From Chromobacterium haemolyticum DSM 19808 (lineage in GTDB: Bacteria; Pseudomonadota; Gammaproteobacteria; Burkholderiales; Chromobacteriaceae), in assembly GCF_000711885.1 (NCBI RefSeq), contig NZ_JONK01000013.1:59545-123544 (forward strand): a stretch of DNA of 64,000 nt. Direction: 5' to 3'. This document shows positions 9,459 to 18,562 of the stretch, piece by piece. Position 1 is the stretch's first letter. The number at the start of each line of letters is the position of its first letter. The position numbers were made by a program, and so were the translations under genes. The notes beneath the pieces are model-generated. The model had not been told where the DNA came from. It did no database searches and worked only from the letters and a program-made list of their open reading frames with translations.

Positions 9459-11096
9459 TTGACACAGCAACACTCCCGCCATATCGGCCCCATCGCCCTG
9501 ATGCTGACCGGCCTGGGCTCCATCATCGGCTCCGGCTGGCTGTTCGGCGCCGCGCACGCCGCCCAGATCGCCGGCCCCGCCGCCATCGTCGCCTGGATAG
9601 TCGGCATGGTGATCATCCTCTCCATCGCCCTCAGCTACGCGGAACTGGGCGCCATGTTCCCGGAAAGCGGCGGCATGGTGCGCTACGCCCGCTACTCCCA
9701 TGGTTCCCTGCTAGGCTTCATCGCCGGCTGGGCCAACTGGATCGCCATTGTCTCGGTGATCCCGATCGAGGCCGAAGCCTCGGTGCAATACATGAGCTCC
9801 TGGCCTTACGCCTGGGCCCAACATCTGTTTTCCAACGGCGAGTTGACCCCGCCCGGCTTGATGCTTTCCGCGCTGCTGGTCATCGTCTACTTCATGCTCA
9901 ACTACTGGGGCGTGCGCCTGTTCGCCAAGGCCAACAGCGCCATCACCATCTTCAAAGTGATCGTGCCGGCGCTGACCGTGGGCGCACTGATCTACAGCGG
10001 CTTCCATCCCGGCAATCTGGGCGGCGACACCCCCGGCGGCTTTGCCCCGTTTGGCTGGGCCAGCGTCATGACGGCGGTGGCCACCAGCGGCATCGTGTTC
10101 AGCTTCAACGGCTTCCAAAGCCCGATCAACCTGGCCGGCGAAGCCCGCAATCCGGGCAAGAGCGTACCCTTCGGCGTGGTGGGTTCCATCCTGCTGGCCG
10201 CGGTGATTTACGTGGCGCTGCAAGTGGCCTTCATCGGCGCGCTGTCGCCGGCGGACCTGGCCCACGGCTGGCAAGGACTCAACTTCAGCTCCCCCTTCGC
10301 CCAACTGGCGATGGCGCTGGGCCTGAACTGGCTGATGCTGCTGCTGTACTTCGACGCCTTCGTCAGCCCCAGCGGCACCGGCGCCACCTATATGGCCACC
10401 ACCTCGCGCATGATTTACGGCATGCAGCGCAACGGCACCATGCCGGAGATCTTCGGCCGCATTCATCCGCTGTACCAGATCCCGCGCCCGGCGATGTGGT
10501 TCAACCTGGCCATCTCCTTCGTGTTCCTGTTCTTCTTCCGCGGCTGGGGCACGCTGGCGGCGGTGATCTCGGTGGCTACCGTGATTTCCTACCTGACCGG
10601 CCCGATCAGCGTGGCCTCTCTGCGCCGCTGCGCCTCAGACCTGCCGCGCCCGCTGCGTCTGGCCGGCCTGAGCGTGATCGCGCCCTTCGCCTTCGTCTGC
10701 GCGTCCCTGGTACTGTACTGGGCGCGCTGGCCGCTGACCGGCGAGATCATCTTCCTGATCGTGGCCGCCTTGCCGGTGTACTTCTGGTATCAAGCCCGCG
10801 CCGGCTGGCCGGAGTTTGGCCGCGAACTGAAAGGCGCGCTGTGGATGGTGCTCTACCTGCCGACGATGGCGCTGCTGTCCTACATCGGCAGCCAGGACTT
10901 CGGCGGCATCGGCCTGTTGCCCTACGGCCCCGACATGGCGGTGGTGGCGGTGGTATCTCTGGCCTTTTACTACTGGGGCGTCAACAGCGGCTGGCGCACG
11001 CGTTATCTGGACGCCGAGCATGACGCCCACGCGGTGGCCAATATGGAAGCCGCCGAGAGCGCTCCGCGCGGCAAGCTGGTGGGCCAGCAAGCCTAA
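9459..11096 (+). CDS. APC-superfamily amino acid permease, YveA-like (aspartate:proton symporter type)
   Basis: A 545-residue inner-membrane transporter with about 12-14 hydrophobic segments. The N-terminal motif IGPIALMLTGLGSIIGSGWLFGA is the APC-superfamily substrate-binding helix. A TTG at 9459 is chosen as start because an ACAGGAGA ribosome site precedes it; the in-frame extension to ATG 9339 reads through GC-rich leader with low-complexity sequence. The overall form resembles Bacillus YveA and proteobacterial aspartate:proton symporters. Substrate is inferred and could be another amino acid. A GGGAGCCG/CGGCTCCC stem overlaps the end of the facing gene and could terminate transcription. 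Confidence 0.8.
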   Translation: MTQQHSRHIGPIALMLTGLGSIIGSGWLFGAAHAAQIAGPAAIVAWIVGMVIILSIALSYAELGAMFPESGGMVRYARYSHGSLLGFIAGWANWIAIVSVIPIEAEASVQYMSSWPYAWAQHLFSNGELTPPGLMLSALLVIVYFMLNYWGVRLFAKANSAITIFKVIVPALTVGALIYSGFHPGNLGGDTPGGFAPFGWASVMTAVATSGIVFSFNGFQSPINLAGEARNPGKSVPFGVVGSILLAAVIYVALQVAFIGALSPADLAHGWQGLNFSSPFAQLAMALGLNWLMLLLYFDAFVSPSGTGATYMATTSRMIYGMQRNGTMPEIFGRIHPLYQIPRPAMWFNLAISFVFLFFFRGWGTLAAVISVATVISYLTGPISVASLRRCASDLPRPLRLAGLSVIAPFAFVCASLVLYWARWPLTGEIIFLIVAALPVYFWYQARAGWPEFGRELKGALWMVLYLPTMALLSYIGSQDFGGIGLLPYGPDMAVVAVVSLAFYYWGVNSGWRTRYLDAEHDAHAVANMEAAESAPRGKLVGQQA

Positions 11097-11114
11097 ACCC
11101 CTCTAGGGAGCCGC

Positions 11115-12041
11115 TCAGCCGGCTCCCGCCGCGGGCGGCCTCGCGCCGCCCTCGGCTTCCAACTCCTCTCCCAAAGCATCCAGCACCGGCAGAAACGCCC
11201 GCAAAGCGGCGCTGCGGTACGCGGCCTTGCGCGTCAGAACCGCCGCCGTGCGCGCCGGCAACGGCGTTTGCAATCCCACCGCCCCCAGCTCCGGATGCCG
11301 CCGCGGGATCGCCCGCGGCAGGATGGTGGCGCAATCGCTGTGGCGGACGATTTCCATCACCGCGCCGATGCTGTTGGCCTGCGCCGCGATCCGCGGCTTC
11401 AGGCCCAATTCCCGGAAATAGCGATCGATATGGCCGCGGGTGGCGAAATCCGCGCTCAACAGCGCCCAGGGCGTCTGCGCCAAAGCCTCGGCGTCCACCG
11501 CTTCCGCCTGTCGTCGCCATGGGTGGCCGTCGCCCACCACCACGGCCAGGGTTTCGCTGAACAGCGGCCGCGCGTCTATCTCCGCCGAACGCGCCTGATC
11601 GAACGCGATACCCGCGTCGATCTCGTCCTCCAGCAAAGCCAGCTCGATGGCATCCAGCGTCGCCTCGCGCACGCATAGTTCAATGCCGGGGTAGAGGCTG
11701 CGCAGCCGCGCCGCCAACGGCCCCAGCAGGTAGCTGGCAAAAGTCGGCGTCATCGCCAGCCGCAAGCTGCCGCGCGACAAATCGCCGACATCCCGGGTGG
11801 CTCGTCGCGCCGCCTCCAGCTCGCGCAACGCGCGGCGCGCGTATTCCAAATAAGCGGCGCCGGCGTCGGTTGGCCGCACCGTCCGCCCGCCGCGGTCCAG
11901 CAACTGCGCGCCCACCGTCTCTTCCAATTGCTTGATCTGCTGCGACAGCGTGGGCTGCGAGACATGCAGCGCTTCGGCTGCCCAGGTGAAGTTGCCGTGC
12001 TCGACGACGGCCTGCAGGTAACGGATATGTCGAAGAATCAT
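11115..12041 (-). CDS. cynR: LysR-type transcriptional activator of the cyanate genes, CynR
   Basis: A 308-residue LysR regulator with an N-terminal winged helix-turn-helix (FTWAAEALHVSQPTLSQQIKQLEE) and a C-terminal effector-binding domain. Stretches such as GSLRLAMTPTFASYLLGPL and LLSADFATRGHIDRYF align by eye with Escherichia coli CynR. It is divergent from cynT-cynS, the usual arrangement, in which CynR binds the intergenic region and activates in response to cyanate. The last ~20 residues are Ala/Gly/Pro-rich. The identification is firm because sequence and neighbours agree. Confidence 0.92.
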   Translation of the reverse strand: MILRHIRYLQAVVEHGNFTWAAEALHVSQPTLSQQIKQLEETVGAQLLDRGGRTVRPTDAGAAYLEYARRALRELEAARRATRDVGDLSRGSLRLAMTPTFASYLLGPLAARLRSLYPGIELCVREATLDAIELALLEDEIDAGIAFDQARSAEIDARPLFSETLAVVVGDGHPWRRQAEAVDAEALAQTPWALLSADFATRGHIDRYFRELGLKPRIAAQANSIGAVMEIVRHSDCATILPRAIPRRHPELGAVGLQTPLPARTAAVLTRKAAYRSAALRAFLPVLDALGEELEAEGGARPPAAGAG

Positions 12042-12150
12042 GCGCCCAAACTATAGGAAATAATTATGGAAATCATTTTATATCGGTCTTGGACCCTATA
12101 GAAAAAAAGCCTCATCCTTGGCGCATCCCTTCCCCGCCAAGGAGCAAGCC
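12042..12150. promoter_or_regulatory. Divergent cynR-cynT control region with an inverted repeat
   Basis: This AT-rich 109 bp gap contains a widely spaced inverted repeat, CTATAGG (12051-12057) and CCTATAG (12095-12101). Between them lies a second short dyad, ATGGAAATCAT. LysR regulators typically bind such interrupted dyads in divergent promoters, so this is the likely CynR operator. A ribosome site (AAGGAG) precedes the cynT start. Confidence 0.5.
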
Positions 12151-12786
12151 ATGCAAGCCCTCATCGACGGCTTTCTGAAATTCCAACAGGAAGCCTATCC
12201 CCAGCGTTCGGCGCTGTTCCGCCAACTGGCGGACAGCCAGGCCCCCGGCGCGCTGTTCATCACCTGCTCGGACAGCCGCGTGGTGCCGGAACTGCTGACG
12301 CAACAAGAACCCGGCGAACTGTTCGTGATCCGCAACGCCGGCAACATCGTTCCCTGCTACGGGCCGGAACCGGGCGGCGTCACCGCCTCGGTGGAATACG
12401 CGGTGGCCGCGCTGGGCGTCGCCGACATCGTGGTCTGCGGCCACTCCGACTGCGGCGCGATGACGGCGATCGCCAACGGTCATTGCCTGGACCATCTGCC
12501 AGCGGTGGCCGGCTGGCTGCGCCACGCCGACTCCGCCAAAGTGATGAACGCGGCACGCCGGCACGACAACGCCCGCCAGCGGCTGGACGACATGGTGAAA
12601 GAAAACGTCATCGCCCAACTGGCCAACCTCAAAACCCATCCTTCGGTGGCGCTGGCGACGCGCCAGGGCCGGCTGACCCTGCACGGCTGGGTCTACAACA
12701 TCGAAACCGGCGCCGTCCTGGCCCTGGACCATGCCAGCCAGCGCTTCGTTTCCCTGGAGGATTTTCCGCTCACCCACGCCGCCTGA
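12151..12786 (+). CDS. cynT: Beta-class carbonic anhydrase CynT
   Basis: A 211-residue beta-carbonic anhydrase. It interconverts CO2 and bicarbonate, replenishing the bicarbonate consumed by cyanase. The zinc and catalytic residues are visible: Cys39, Asp41 and Arg43 in CSDSR, and His98 and Cys101 in GHSDCG. The start [12 protein letters not shown] at 12151 follows an AAGGAG ribosome site; the frame extends upstream without support. Length is near that of Escherichia coli CynT. cynS follows after 41 bases in the same operon. Confidence 0.95.
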   Translation: MQALIDGFLKFQQEAYPQRSALFRQLADSQAPGALFITCSDSRVVPELLTQQEPGELFVIRNAGNIVPCYGPEPGGVTASVEYAVAALGVADIVVCGHSDCGAMTAIANGHCLDHLPAVAGWLRHADSAKVMNAARRHDNARQRLDDMVKENVIAQLANLKTHPSVALATRQGRLTLHGWVYNIETGAVLALDHASQRFVSLEDFPLTHAA

Positions 12787-12827
12787 AAGCGGCGCGTCTC
12801 CCGCAAACCCAAAGAAAGGACCATCCC

Positions 12828-13298
12828 ATGCAACACTCCAATATCCATCAGGACCTCCGTGTAGAACTGACTGCACGCGCCCTCGCCGCCAAGGCCTTGA
12901 AAGACCTGAGCTGGGAACAAGTGGCCGCCGACACCGGCCTCAGCCTGGCCTATGTCACCGCCGCCGTGCTGGGCCAGCATGCGCTGCCCAAGCCCGCCGC
13001 GGAGCTGGTCTGCCAACGGCTGGGCCTGAACGCGGCCGACGCCTTGCAGCTGCAAACCATTCCCTTGCGCGGCAGCATTCCCGGCGGCATTCCCACCGAT
13101 CCCACCATTTACCGCTTCTATGAAATGATCCAGATCTACGGCACCACGCTGAAGGCGCTGGTGCACGAGAAATTTGGCGACGGCATCATCAGCGCCATCA
13201 ACTTCAAGCTGGACATCCGCAAAGTGGAAGACCCGGACGGCGGCGAGCGTGCGGTGATTACTCTGGATGGCAAGTTCCTGCCCAATAAACCCTACTAA
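12828..13298 (+). CDS. cynS: Cyanate hydratase (cyanase) CynS
   Basis: A 156-residue enzyme, the same length as Escherichia coli cyanase. It converts cyanate and bicarbonate to ammonia and CO2. The three catalytic residues fall at the family's numbering: Arg96 and Glu99 in YRFYE, and Ser122 in GIISAIN. An N-terminal helix-turn-helix-like domain (residues ~10-80) precedes the decamer-forming catalytic part. The ATG at 12828 has AAAGAAAGGA upstream. No cyanate transporter cynX is present. The stop codon abuts a truncated miniature repeat. Confidence 0.97.
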   Translation: MQHSNIHQDLRVELTARALAAKALKDLSWEQVAADTGLSLAYVTAAVLGQHALPKPAAELVCQRLGLNAADALQLQTIPLRGSIPGGIPTDPTIYRFYEMIQIYGTTLKALVHEKFGDGIISAINFKLDIRKVEDPDGGERAVITLDGKFLPNKPY

Positions 13299-13330
13299 GA
13301 ACCTGATCAAAGTCTGCTGCGCTTCGTGAA
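13299..13330 (-). repeat. Truncated copy of the TNA-type miniature element
   Basis: Immediately after the cynS TAA stop the sequence GAACCTGATCAAAGTCTGCTG closely matches the end of copies D and F (GAACCTGTTCACGATCTGCTG) in the same orientation. Similarity ends near 13330. Confidence 0.6.
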
Positions 13331-13373
13331 GCATTGCACGAGGACATGGATACTGCCCCCCATGGCTGGGCGC

Positions 13374-13408
13374 AAAAAAACCCGCCGACGCGATGTCGGC
13401 GGGTTTTG
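13374..13408. terminator. Bidirectional terminator between cynS and tpx
   Basis: A 13 bp stem (13377-13389 with 13395-13407) with loop GCGAT has an A-run on the left and a T-run on the right. It can end transcription of both convergent genes. Confidence 0.9.
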
Positions 13409-13424
13409 TCTGCGGCGGCGCAGC

Positions 13425-13922
13425 TTACAGCACGGCCAGCGCGGCGTCGTAGTTCGGCTCTTCGCCGATCTCGGCCACCAGCTCGCTGTGCAACACCTTA
13501 TTGTCCTTGTCCAGCACCACCACCGCGCGGGCGGTCAGGCCGGCCAGCGGGCCGGAAGCCAGCTTGACGCCGTAGTCGGCGGCAAACTGCGGGTTGCGGA
13601 AAGTGGACAGGGTGACCACATTTTCGATGCCTTCTGCGCCGCAGAAGCGCTTCTGAGCGAACGGCAGGTCGGCGGAAACACACAGCACCACGGTGTCGGC
13701 CAGCTTGGCGGCGCGCTCGTTGAACTTACGCACCGACATCGCGCAGGTGGGGGTGTCCACGCTGGGGAAAATGTTCAGCACCTTGTTCTTGCCGGCATAG
13801 TTGTCCAGTTTGACTTCGGCCAGGTCGGCGGAGGTCAGGGTCAGCGCCGGGGCTTGCTGGCCCTTGGCCGGCAGCGCGCCGGCCACTTCAACGGGATTGC
13901 CGCGCAAAGTAACGGTAGCCAT
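13425..13922 (-). CDS. tpx: Thiol peroxidase Tpx
   Basis: A 165-residue atypical 2-Cys peroxiredoxin that reduces hydroperoxides using thioredoxin. The peroxidatic Cys60 lies in VDTPTCAMS and the resolving Cys94 in KRFCGAEG, the usual pair for this family. Length and the conserved ends are standard. It is a single gene, with a convergent terminator on its 3' side. A perfect 7-1-7 inverted repeat lies about 45 bases upstream of the start (13964-13978) and may be an operator. Confidence 0.96.
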   Translation of the reverse strand: MATVTLRGNPVEVAGALPAKGQQAPALTLTSADLAEVKLDNYAGKNKVLNIFPSVDTPTCAMSVRKFNERAAKLADTVVLCVSADLPFAQKRFCGAEGIENVVTLSTFRNPQFAADYGVKLASGPLAGLTARAVVVLDKDNKVLHSELVAEIGEEPNYDAALAVL

Positions 13923-13963
13923 GTGGGAATTCCTTATTTGGGTTCAGGGTGAGTGACTCCGCT

Positions 13964-13978
13964 AGTGTGCGGCACACT
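13964..13978. promoter_or_regulatory. Perfect palindrome upstream of tpx
   Basis: AGTGTGC-G-GCACACT is a perfect inverted repeat 42-56 bases before the tpx start codon, where a regulator could bind. It could also be chance or a small hairpin. No regulator is assigned. Confidence 0.35.
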
Positions 13979-14019
13979 GGCCGAATTTCAACCCCTCCAA
14001 AAGTAGGGCCAAGCCCCCG

Positions 14020-14826
14020 TTAGCCCGCCGGCCGGCTGCGCAGCCGCTCCAGCGTCAGCAGCATCAGCACTGAAAAGCCGATCAAGAGCGTGGCCGCCGC
14101 GGCGATGGCGGGGCTGAGGTTTTCGCGGATGCCGCCAAACATCGCCCGCGGCAGTGTCGCCTGCCCCGGCCCGGCGACAAACAACGTCACCACCACCTCG
14201 TCGAAGGAGGTGCCGAAGGCGAACAGCGCGCCCGAAATCACACCCGGCGCAATCAGCGGCAAAGTCACCTTGAAGAAGACCCGCAGCGGCGACGCGCCCA
14301 GGCTGGCGGCGGCGCGCACCAGATTGCGGTTAAAGCCCTGCAGCGTGGCGCTGACGGTGATCACCACGAAGGGCACGCCCAGCGCCGCGTGCAGCAGCAC
14401 CAGCGTCAGATAGCTGTTGTCCATGCCCAAGGGCGCGAAAAACAAATAGCCGGCCACACCGACGATCACCACCGGCACCACCATGGGCGAGATCAATACC
14501 GCCATCAGCAGGCCCTTGCCGGGAAACTCGGCGCGGGTCAGCCCGATGGCGGCCAGCGTGCCCAGGGTCATCGCCAGCACGGTGGCCAACGGCGCGACGA
14601 TCAGACTGTTCTGCAAGGCCCGCATCCATTCCGCCGAGGAGAAGAACTCCTGATACCAGCGCAGGGAGAACCCGTTGAGCGGATAAACCAGAAAAGCGCT
14701 GCCGTTGAAGGACAAGGGGATGATCACCAGCACCGGCAGCACCAGGAACAGCAGCGTCAGGCCGCCCAGCAAGCGATGCAGGTAAAACCACAGCCGCTCT
14801 TCCGGCAAAGTGTGATGGCTTGGCAT
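14020..14826 (-). CDS. ABC transporter permease, PotC/AgtD-like
   Basis: A 268-residue inner-membrane permease of the polyamine/opine/4-aminobutyrate importer family, with six predicted membrane helices. The EAA loop (AAASLGASPLRVFFKVTLPLIAPGV) contacts the ATPase. It is the last gene of the long minus-strand cluster, 52 bases after its partner permease. The subunit pair PotB/PotC forms the channel. The arrangement with a two-component system resembles Pseudomonas agtSR-agtABCD, so 4-aminobutyrate or 5-aminovalerate is a likelier substrate than spermidine, but this is inference. Confidence 0.87.
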   Translation of the reverse strand: MPSHHTLPEERLWFYLHRLLGGLTLLFLVLPVLVIIPLSFNGSAFLVYPLNGFSLRWYQEFFSSAEWMRALQNSLIVAPLATVLAMTLGTLAAIGLTRAEFPGKGLLMAVLISPMVVPVVIVGVAGYLFFAPLGMDNSYLTLVLLHAALGVPFVVITVSATLQGFNRNLVRAAASLGASPLRVFFKVTLPLIAPGVISGALFAFGTSFDEVVVTLFVAGPGQATLPRAMFGGIRENLSPAIAAAATLLIGFSVLMLLTLERLRSRPAG

Positions 14827-14878
14827 GGGTTTAGCTCTCCACGATTTGGGTTTGATTCAAGCAATGCCAGGAAGCGGT

Positions 14879-16138
14879 TTAGCCCAGCCGCAACCGTTCG
14901 CTGCCCACCAGCCGGTGGTAGACCGCGTACAGCAACAAGGTGGCCGCCAGCAACAGGCCGCCCAGCGCGGTGGCCATGCCCCAGTTGATGGTGGTGTTGG
15001 TGTAGAAGGCGACGAAATAGCTGACCATCTGGTCGTTGGGGCTGCCCAGCAAGGCCGGGGTGATGTAGTAGCCGATGGACAGGATGAACACCAGCAGGCA
15101 GCCGGCGCCCACGCCGGCCACGGTCTGCGGCGCGTACACCCGCCAGAAGCTGGCGAAGGGATGGCAGCCCAGCGAGACCGCCGCGCGCAGATAGCTGGGA
15201 GAGATGCCCTTCATCACGCTGTAAATCGGCAGAATCATGAAGGGCAGCAGTATATGCACCATGGCGATGTAAACGCCGACGCGGTTGAACACCAGCTGCA
15301 GCGGCTGTTCGATCAGGCCCAGGCTCAACAAGGCGGCGTTGATCAGGCCACCGGACTGCAGCAGCACGATCCAGGCGGCCACCCGCACCAGCACCGAGGT
15401 CCAGAACGGCAGCAGCACCATGATCATCAGCAGATTACTGCGGCGGGTGGGCAGGCTGGCCAGCAGATAGGCCAAGGGATAGGCCAGCAACAGGCACAGC
15501 GAGGTCACCACCAGGCTCATCCAGAAGGTGCGGGCGAACACGCTCAGATAGATGCCCTGGTCCGGCATCGCGCGGCTGATTTCGCCCAGATCGTCGATGC
15601 GGTGGTCCAGCGCCGCCAGCAGATAGTAAGGGGTGTAGACGGACTGGTTGCGGCGTATCGCCAGCCAATAGGCCGGATCGCCCCAGCGCTCGTCCAGCTC
15701 GGTCAACGCCTGCTTGAACGAAGACGGCGCCGGCTCCAGCGGCAAGGCGCGCGCGGTTTTGCCCAACAGGCTGCGATAACCGGGCACCTCCATGTTCAGC
15801 CGCTTGCCCAAGTCGCCCAACGTCTGTTGTTCGCTGGCCAGCCGCACATCGTCGACGAGCGCGCGGTAGGCCGTTTCCGGCGGCAGCGACTTGCCGTCCC
15901 AAGCCGCCAGCGCCCGTACCGTTCGCGGCAGCGTGCCCGCCACTTCCGGATTGTCGACGCTGCGCAGCAGCAGCGCGCCGATGGGCACGATGAAGGTCAG
16001 CAGCAGGAACAACAGCAGCGGCGCCACCAACGCCAGCGACTTGAGCTTGCCCAGCCGCTCCGCCCGGGCCAGCCGCGCCTTCAGGGGCAGCGGGGCCGGC
16101 GCGGACGCGCGGGAATGAGATACCGAGGAAGCGGTCAT
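14879..16138 (-). CDS. ABC transporter permease, PotB/AgtC-like, with enlarged first periplasmic loop
   Basis: A 419-residue permease, longer than Escherichia coli PotB (about 275). The extra length is a ~150-residue hydrophilic segment between TM1 (about 35-58) and TM2, typical of the agt/putrescine subgroup in pseudomonads. The EAA motif is in LRAAVSLGCHPFASFWRVYAPQTVAG. It partners with the downstream permease and the upstream ATPase. The start MTASSVSHSRASAP gives a basic cytoplasmic tail before TM1. Confidence 0.87.
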   Translation of the reverse strand: MTASSVSHSRASAPAPLPLKARLARAERLGKLKSLALVAPLLLFLLLTFIVPIGALLLRSVDNPEVAGTLPRTVRALAAWDGKSLPPETAYRALVDDVRLASEQQTLGDLGKRLNMEVPGYRSLLGKTARALPLEPAPSSFKQALTELDERWGDPAYWLAIRRNQSVYTPYYLLAALDHRIDDLGEISRAMPDQGIYLSVFARTFWMSLVVTSLCLLLAYPLAYLLASLPTRRSNLLMIMVLLPFWTSVLVRVAAWIVLLQSGGLINAALLSLGLIEQPLQLVFNRVGVYIAMVHILLPFMILPIYSVMKGISPSYLRAAVSLGCHPFASFWRVYAPQTVAGVGAGCLLVFILSIGYYITPALLGSPNDQMVSYFVAFYTNTTINWGMATALGGLLLAATLLLYAVYHRLVGSERLRLG

Positions 16139-16199
16139 GGCTTGGACTCCGTCAAAACGGCCGCCGGAAGGCGGCCTCCGCTAAATTAAGGACGAGCGC

Positions 16200-17234
16200 T
16201 TATTTAGCCGCCCAGGCGTTGAAACGCTGTTCCAGGCTCTCGGCGTGATCGGCCCAGAACACCAGATTGATCTTCAGCGCGTCCTTGATGTTTTGCGGCG
16301 CGGTGGGCAGATCCGGCAGCTCGCTCTTGTCCAGCAGCGGAATCGCCCGCTTGTTGCTGGGGCCGTAGGCGATGTTCTGCGAATACACCTTCTGGTTTTC
16401 CGGCTTGCTGGCGAAGGCGATGAACTGATAGGCCTGATCGCGCTTGGGCGTGCCCTTGGGGATCGACCAGTAGTCGAAGTCGTAGAGATTGCCGTTCCAC
16501 ACCACTTTCAGATTCTTGCCGTCCTTGCGCGCCACCGCGATGCGGCCGTTGAAGGCGGAGCTCATCACCACATCGCCTGAGGCCAGGTATTGCGGTGGCT
16601 GGGCGCCGGCCTCCCACCACTGGATATGAGGTTTGAGCTGATCCAGCTTCTTGAAGGCGCGGTCCACGCCGGCCTGCGTGCCCAGCGCCGGATAAACATC
16701 CTTGGCCGCCACGCCATCGGCCAGCAGCGCGATTTCCAAGGTTCCCTTGGCCCCCTTGCGCAGGCCGCGTTTGCCCGGGAATTTCTTCACATCCCAAAAG
16801 TCCTTCCAGCCGGCCGGCGCGGTCTTCAGCTTGTCGGCGTTGTAGGCCAGCGCGGTGGACCAGACGAAGATGCCGATGCCGCAGGGCTGAACCGCGCCGG
16901 GCACGAAGTCCGCCTTATTGCCGATACGCGCGTAGTCCAGCCGTTCCAGCAGCCCCTCGTCGCAGCCGCGCACCAGTTCCGGCGACTCCACCTCCAGAAC
17001 GTCCCAAGACACGCTCTTGGTGTCCACCATCGCCTTGAGCTTGGCCATTTCGCCGTTGTACTCGCCGCTGACCAGCTTGAGCCCGGCGCTCTTCTGGAAC
17101 GGCGCGTAATAGGCCTTGGCCTGGGCGTCCTTATTGGCGCCTCCGTAGGAAATCACCGTTAAATCCTTGGCCGAGGCCGTGCCGGCCAAAGCCAGCGCGG
17201 CGCTCAGCAGGATGAATCCTTGTTTGACTGCCAT
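16200..17234 (-). CDS. Periplasmic binding protein, PotD/AgtB family (paralogue 1)
   Basis: A 344-residue binding protein with a type I signal sequence (FILLSAALALAGTASA-KDLTV). The PotD fold shows the family landmarks ISYGGANKDAQAKAYYAPF and WEAGAQPPQYLASGDVVMSSAFNGR. The start at 17234 is chosen from an AAGGAG site seven bases upstream; two further upstream ATGs are less well placed. It is one of three homologous binding proteins in this cluster, very similar to the next one. Multiple binding proteins usually broaden or shift ligand range for one permease pair. Confidence 0.88.
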   Translation of the reverse strand: MAVKQGFILLSAALALAGTASAKDLTVISYGGANKDAQAKAYYAPFQKSAGLKLVSGEYNGEMAKLKAMVDTKSVSWDVLEVESPELVRGCDEGLLERLDYARIGNKADFVPGAVQPCGIGIFVWSTALAYNADKLKTAPAGWKDFWDVKKFPGKRGLRKGAKGTLEIALLADGVAAKDVYPALGTQAGVDRAFKKLDQLKPHIQWWEAGAQPPQYLASGDVVMSSAFNGRIAVARKDGKNLKVVWNGNLYDFDYWSIPKGTPKRDQAYQFIAFASKPENQKVYSQNIAYGPSNKRAIPLLDKSELPDLPTAPQNIKDALKINLVFWADHAESLEQRFNAWAAK

Positions 17235-17299
17235 CCTCATTCTCCTTGTTGACTGCATCATGACGCCGGTCCGGCCGGCGCGGCTTTCAATACGGGCGC

Positions 17300-18328
17300 T
17301 CAGCGCAGGGCCCAGGCGTTGAAACGCTGCTCCAGGCTTTCACCGTGATCGGCCCAGAACTCCAGATCCACCTTCACAGCGTTTTTCATGTTCTGCGGCG
17401 CGGTGGGCAGTTCGAGCTGCCGTCCCGGCGCCAGCAACGTCATCGCCTTGCGGTTGATCGGCCCATAGGCCATCTGTCGTGAATACGCCGCCTGGGTCTC
17501 CGGCCGGCTGGCGAAAGCGATGAAACGCCTTGCCGCAACGCCCTCTTGCGCCCCCTTGGGAACGGCCCAGTAGACAAAGTCATACAGGCTGCCGTCCCAC
17601 ACGATCTTCAAATTCCGGCCCTCTTGCTGGGCCGAGGCAATACGCCCGTTGTAGGCCGAACTCATCACCACATCGCCGGAGGCCAGGTATTGCGGCGCTT
17701 GAGCGCCGGCTTCCCACCACTGGATATGGGGTTTGAGCTGCGCCAGCTTCTTGAAGGCGCGCTCCACGCCAGCCGGCGTGGCTAGTATTCGGTAGATATC
17801 CTTGGCGGCGGCCCCGTCGGCCAACAGCGCGATTTCCAAGGTGTATTTGGCGCCCCTGCGCATGCCGCGCTTGCCGGGATAACGCTTTACGTCCCAGAAA
17901 TCGGCCCAGCCGCGCGGCGCGGTCTTGAGCTTGTCCGCGTTGTAGGCCAGCACATTGGACCAGACGAAGATGCCGATGCCGCATGGCTGCAGCGCGCCAT
18001 CGACCACCTCTGCGCGCCCGCCGGCCAGCGCCGGGTCCAGCCTTTCGAACAAACCTTCGTCACAGCCCCTTGCCAGCTCCGGCGCCTCAACCTCCAACAC
18101 GTCCCAGGACACGCGCCGGGCCTCCACCATCGCCTTGACCTTGGCCATTTCGCCGTTGTATTCGCCAGCCAGCACCCTGGTGCCGGTAGCGCGCTGGAAA
18201 GGCTGGTAATAGGCCTGGGCCTGAGCGGCCTGGTTGGCGCCGCCAAACGACACAACGGTCAGCGCCTGCGCCTGACAGGCCGCCAGCGCGGCGCAATAGG
18301 GGAATAAGAATTTGCGGTGGAGCCTCAT
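17300..18328 (-). CDS. Periplasmic binding protein, PotD/AgtB family (paralogue 2), possible lipoprotein
   Basis: A 342-residue homologue of its neighbour (shared EYNGEMAKVKAMVEARRVSWD, HIQWWEAGAQAPQYLASGD). The start MRLHRKFLFPY at 18328 follows AAGGAGGT with ideal spacing. The signal region AALAACQAQA contains L-A-A-C, which fits a lipobox, so this copy might be membrane-anchored, unlike paralogues 1 and 3. Cleavage after AQA by signal peptidase I is the alternative. It precedes paralogue 1 in the transcription order, and a miniature repeat lies just upstream. Confidence 0.87.
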   Translation of the reverse strand: MRLHRKFLFPYCAALAACQAQALTVVSFGGANQAAQAQAYYQPFQRATGTRVLAGEYNGEMAKVKAMVEARRVSWDVLEVEAPELARGCDEGLFERLDPALAGGRAEVVDGALQPCGIGIFVWSNVLAYNADKLKTAPRGWADFWDVKRYPGKRGMRRGAKYTLEIALLADGAAAKDIYRILATPAGVERAFKKLAQLKPHIQWWEAGAQAPQYLASGDVVMSSAYNGRIASAQQEGRNLKIVWDGSLYDFVYWAVPKGAQEGVAARRFIAFASRPETQAAYSRQMAYGPINRKAMTLLAPGRQLELPTAPQNMKNAVKVDLEFWADHGESLEQRFNAWALR

Positions 18329-18383
18329 GAACCGTACCTCCTTATATTTCAAGCCCGCCGGTTCCCGGTTTGAACCCGTCTTA

Positions 18384-18526
18384 GAGCGCGTTTACGAGCT
18401 GGCGAGCGAAAGCGAGACAAGGCGAAAATGACTGAGAAAGCGGAATGTGCGCTTGGTACATCAGCATTTCGAAGCCGCGCTCACCCGTGGGCGTCTCGCG
18501 AAGCGCAACAGCGCTTAAACAGGTTC
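18384..18526 (+). repeat. TNA-type miniature element, copy B
   Basis: 143 bp flanked on both sides by TTA (18381-18383 and 18527-18529), a 3 bp target duplication. The left end is divergent (GAGCGCGTTTACGAGCT), the right end ends AAACAGGTTC. The internal GGTACATCAGCATTT block is present. It separates the aldolase gene from binding-protein paralogue 2. Confidence 0.78.
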
Positions 18527-18562
18527 TTAGCCAATCGACAACACACGGCAGAACCGAAGCCG

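Noticed and set aside
14825..16189. A long plus-strand open frame opposite the large permease gene.
   Set aside because: The translation is Gln/His/Arg-rich low-complexity sequence, typical of antisense frames in GC-rich DNA.
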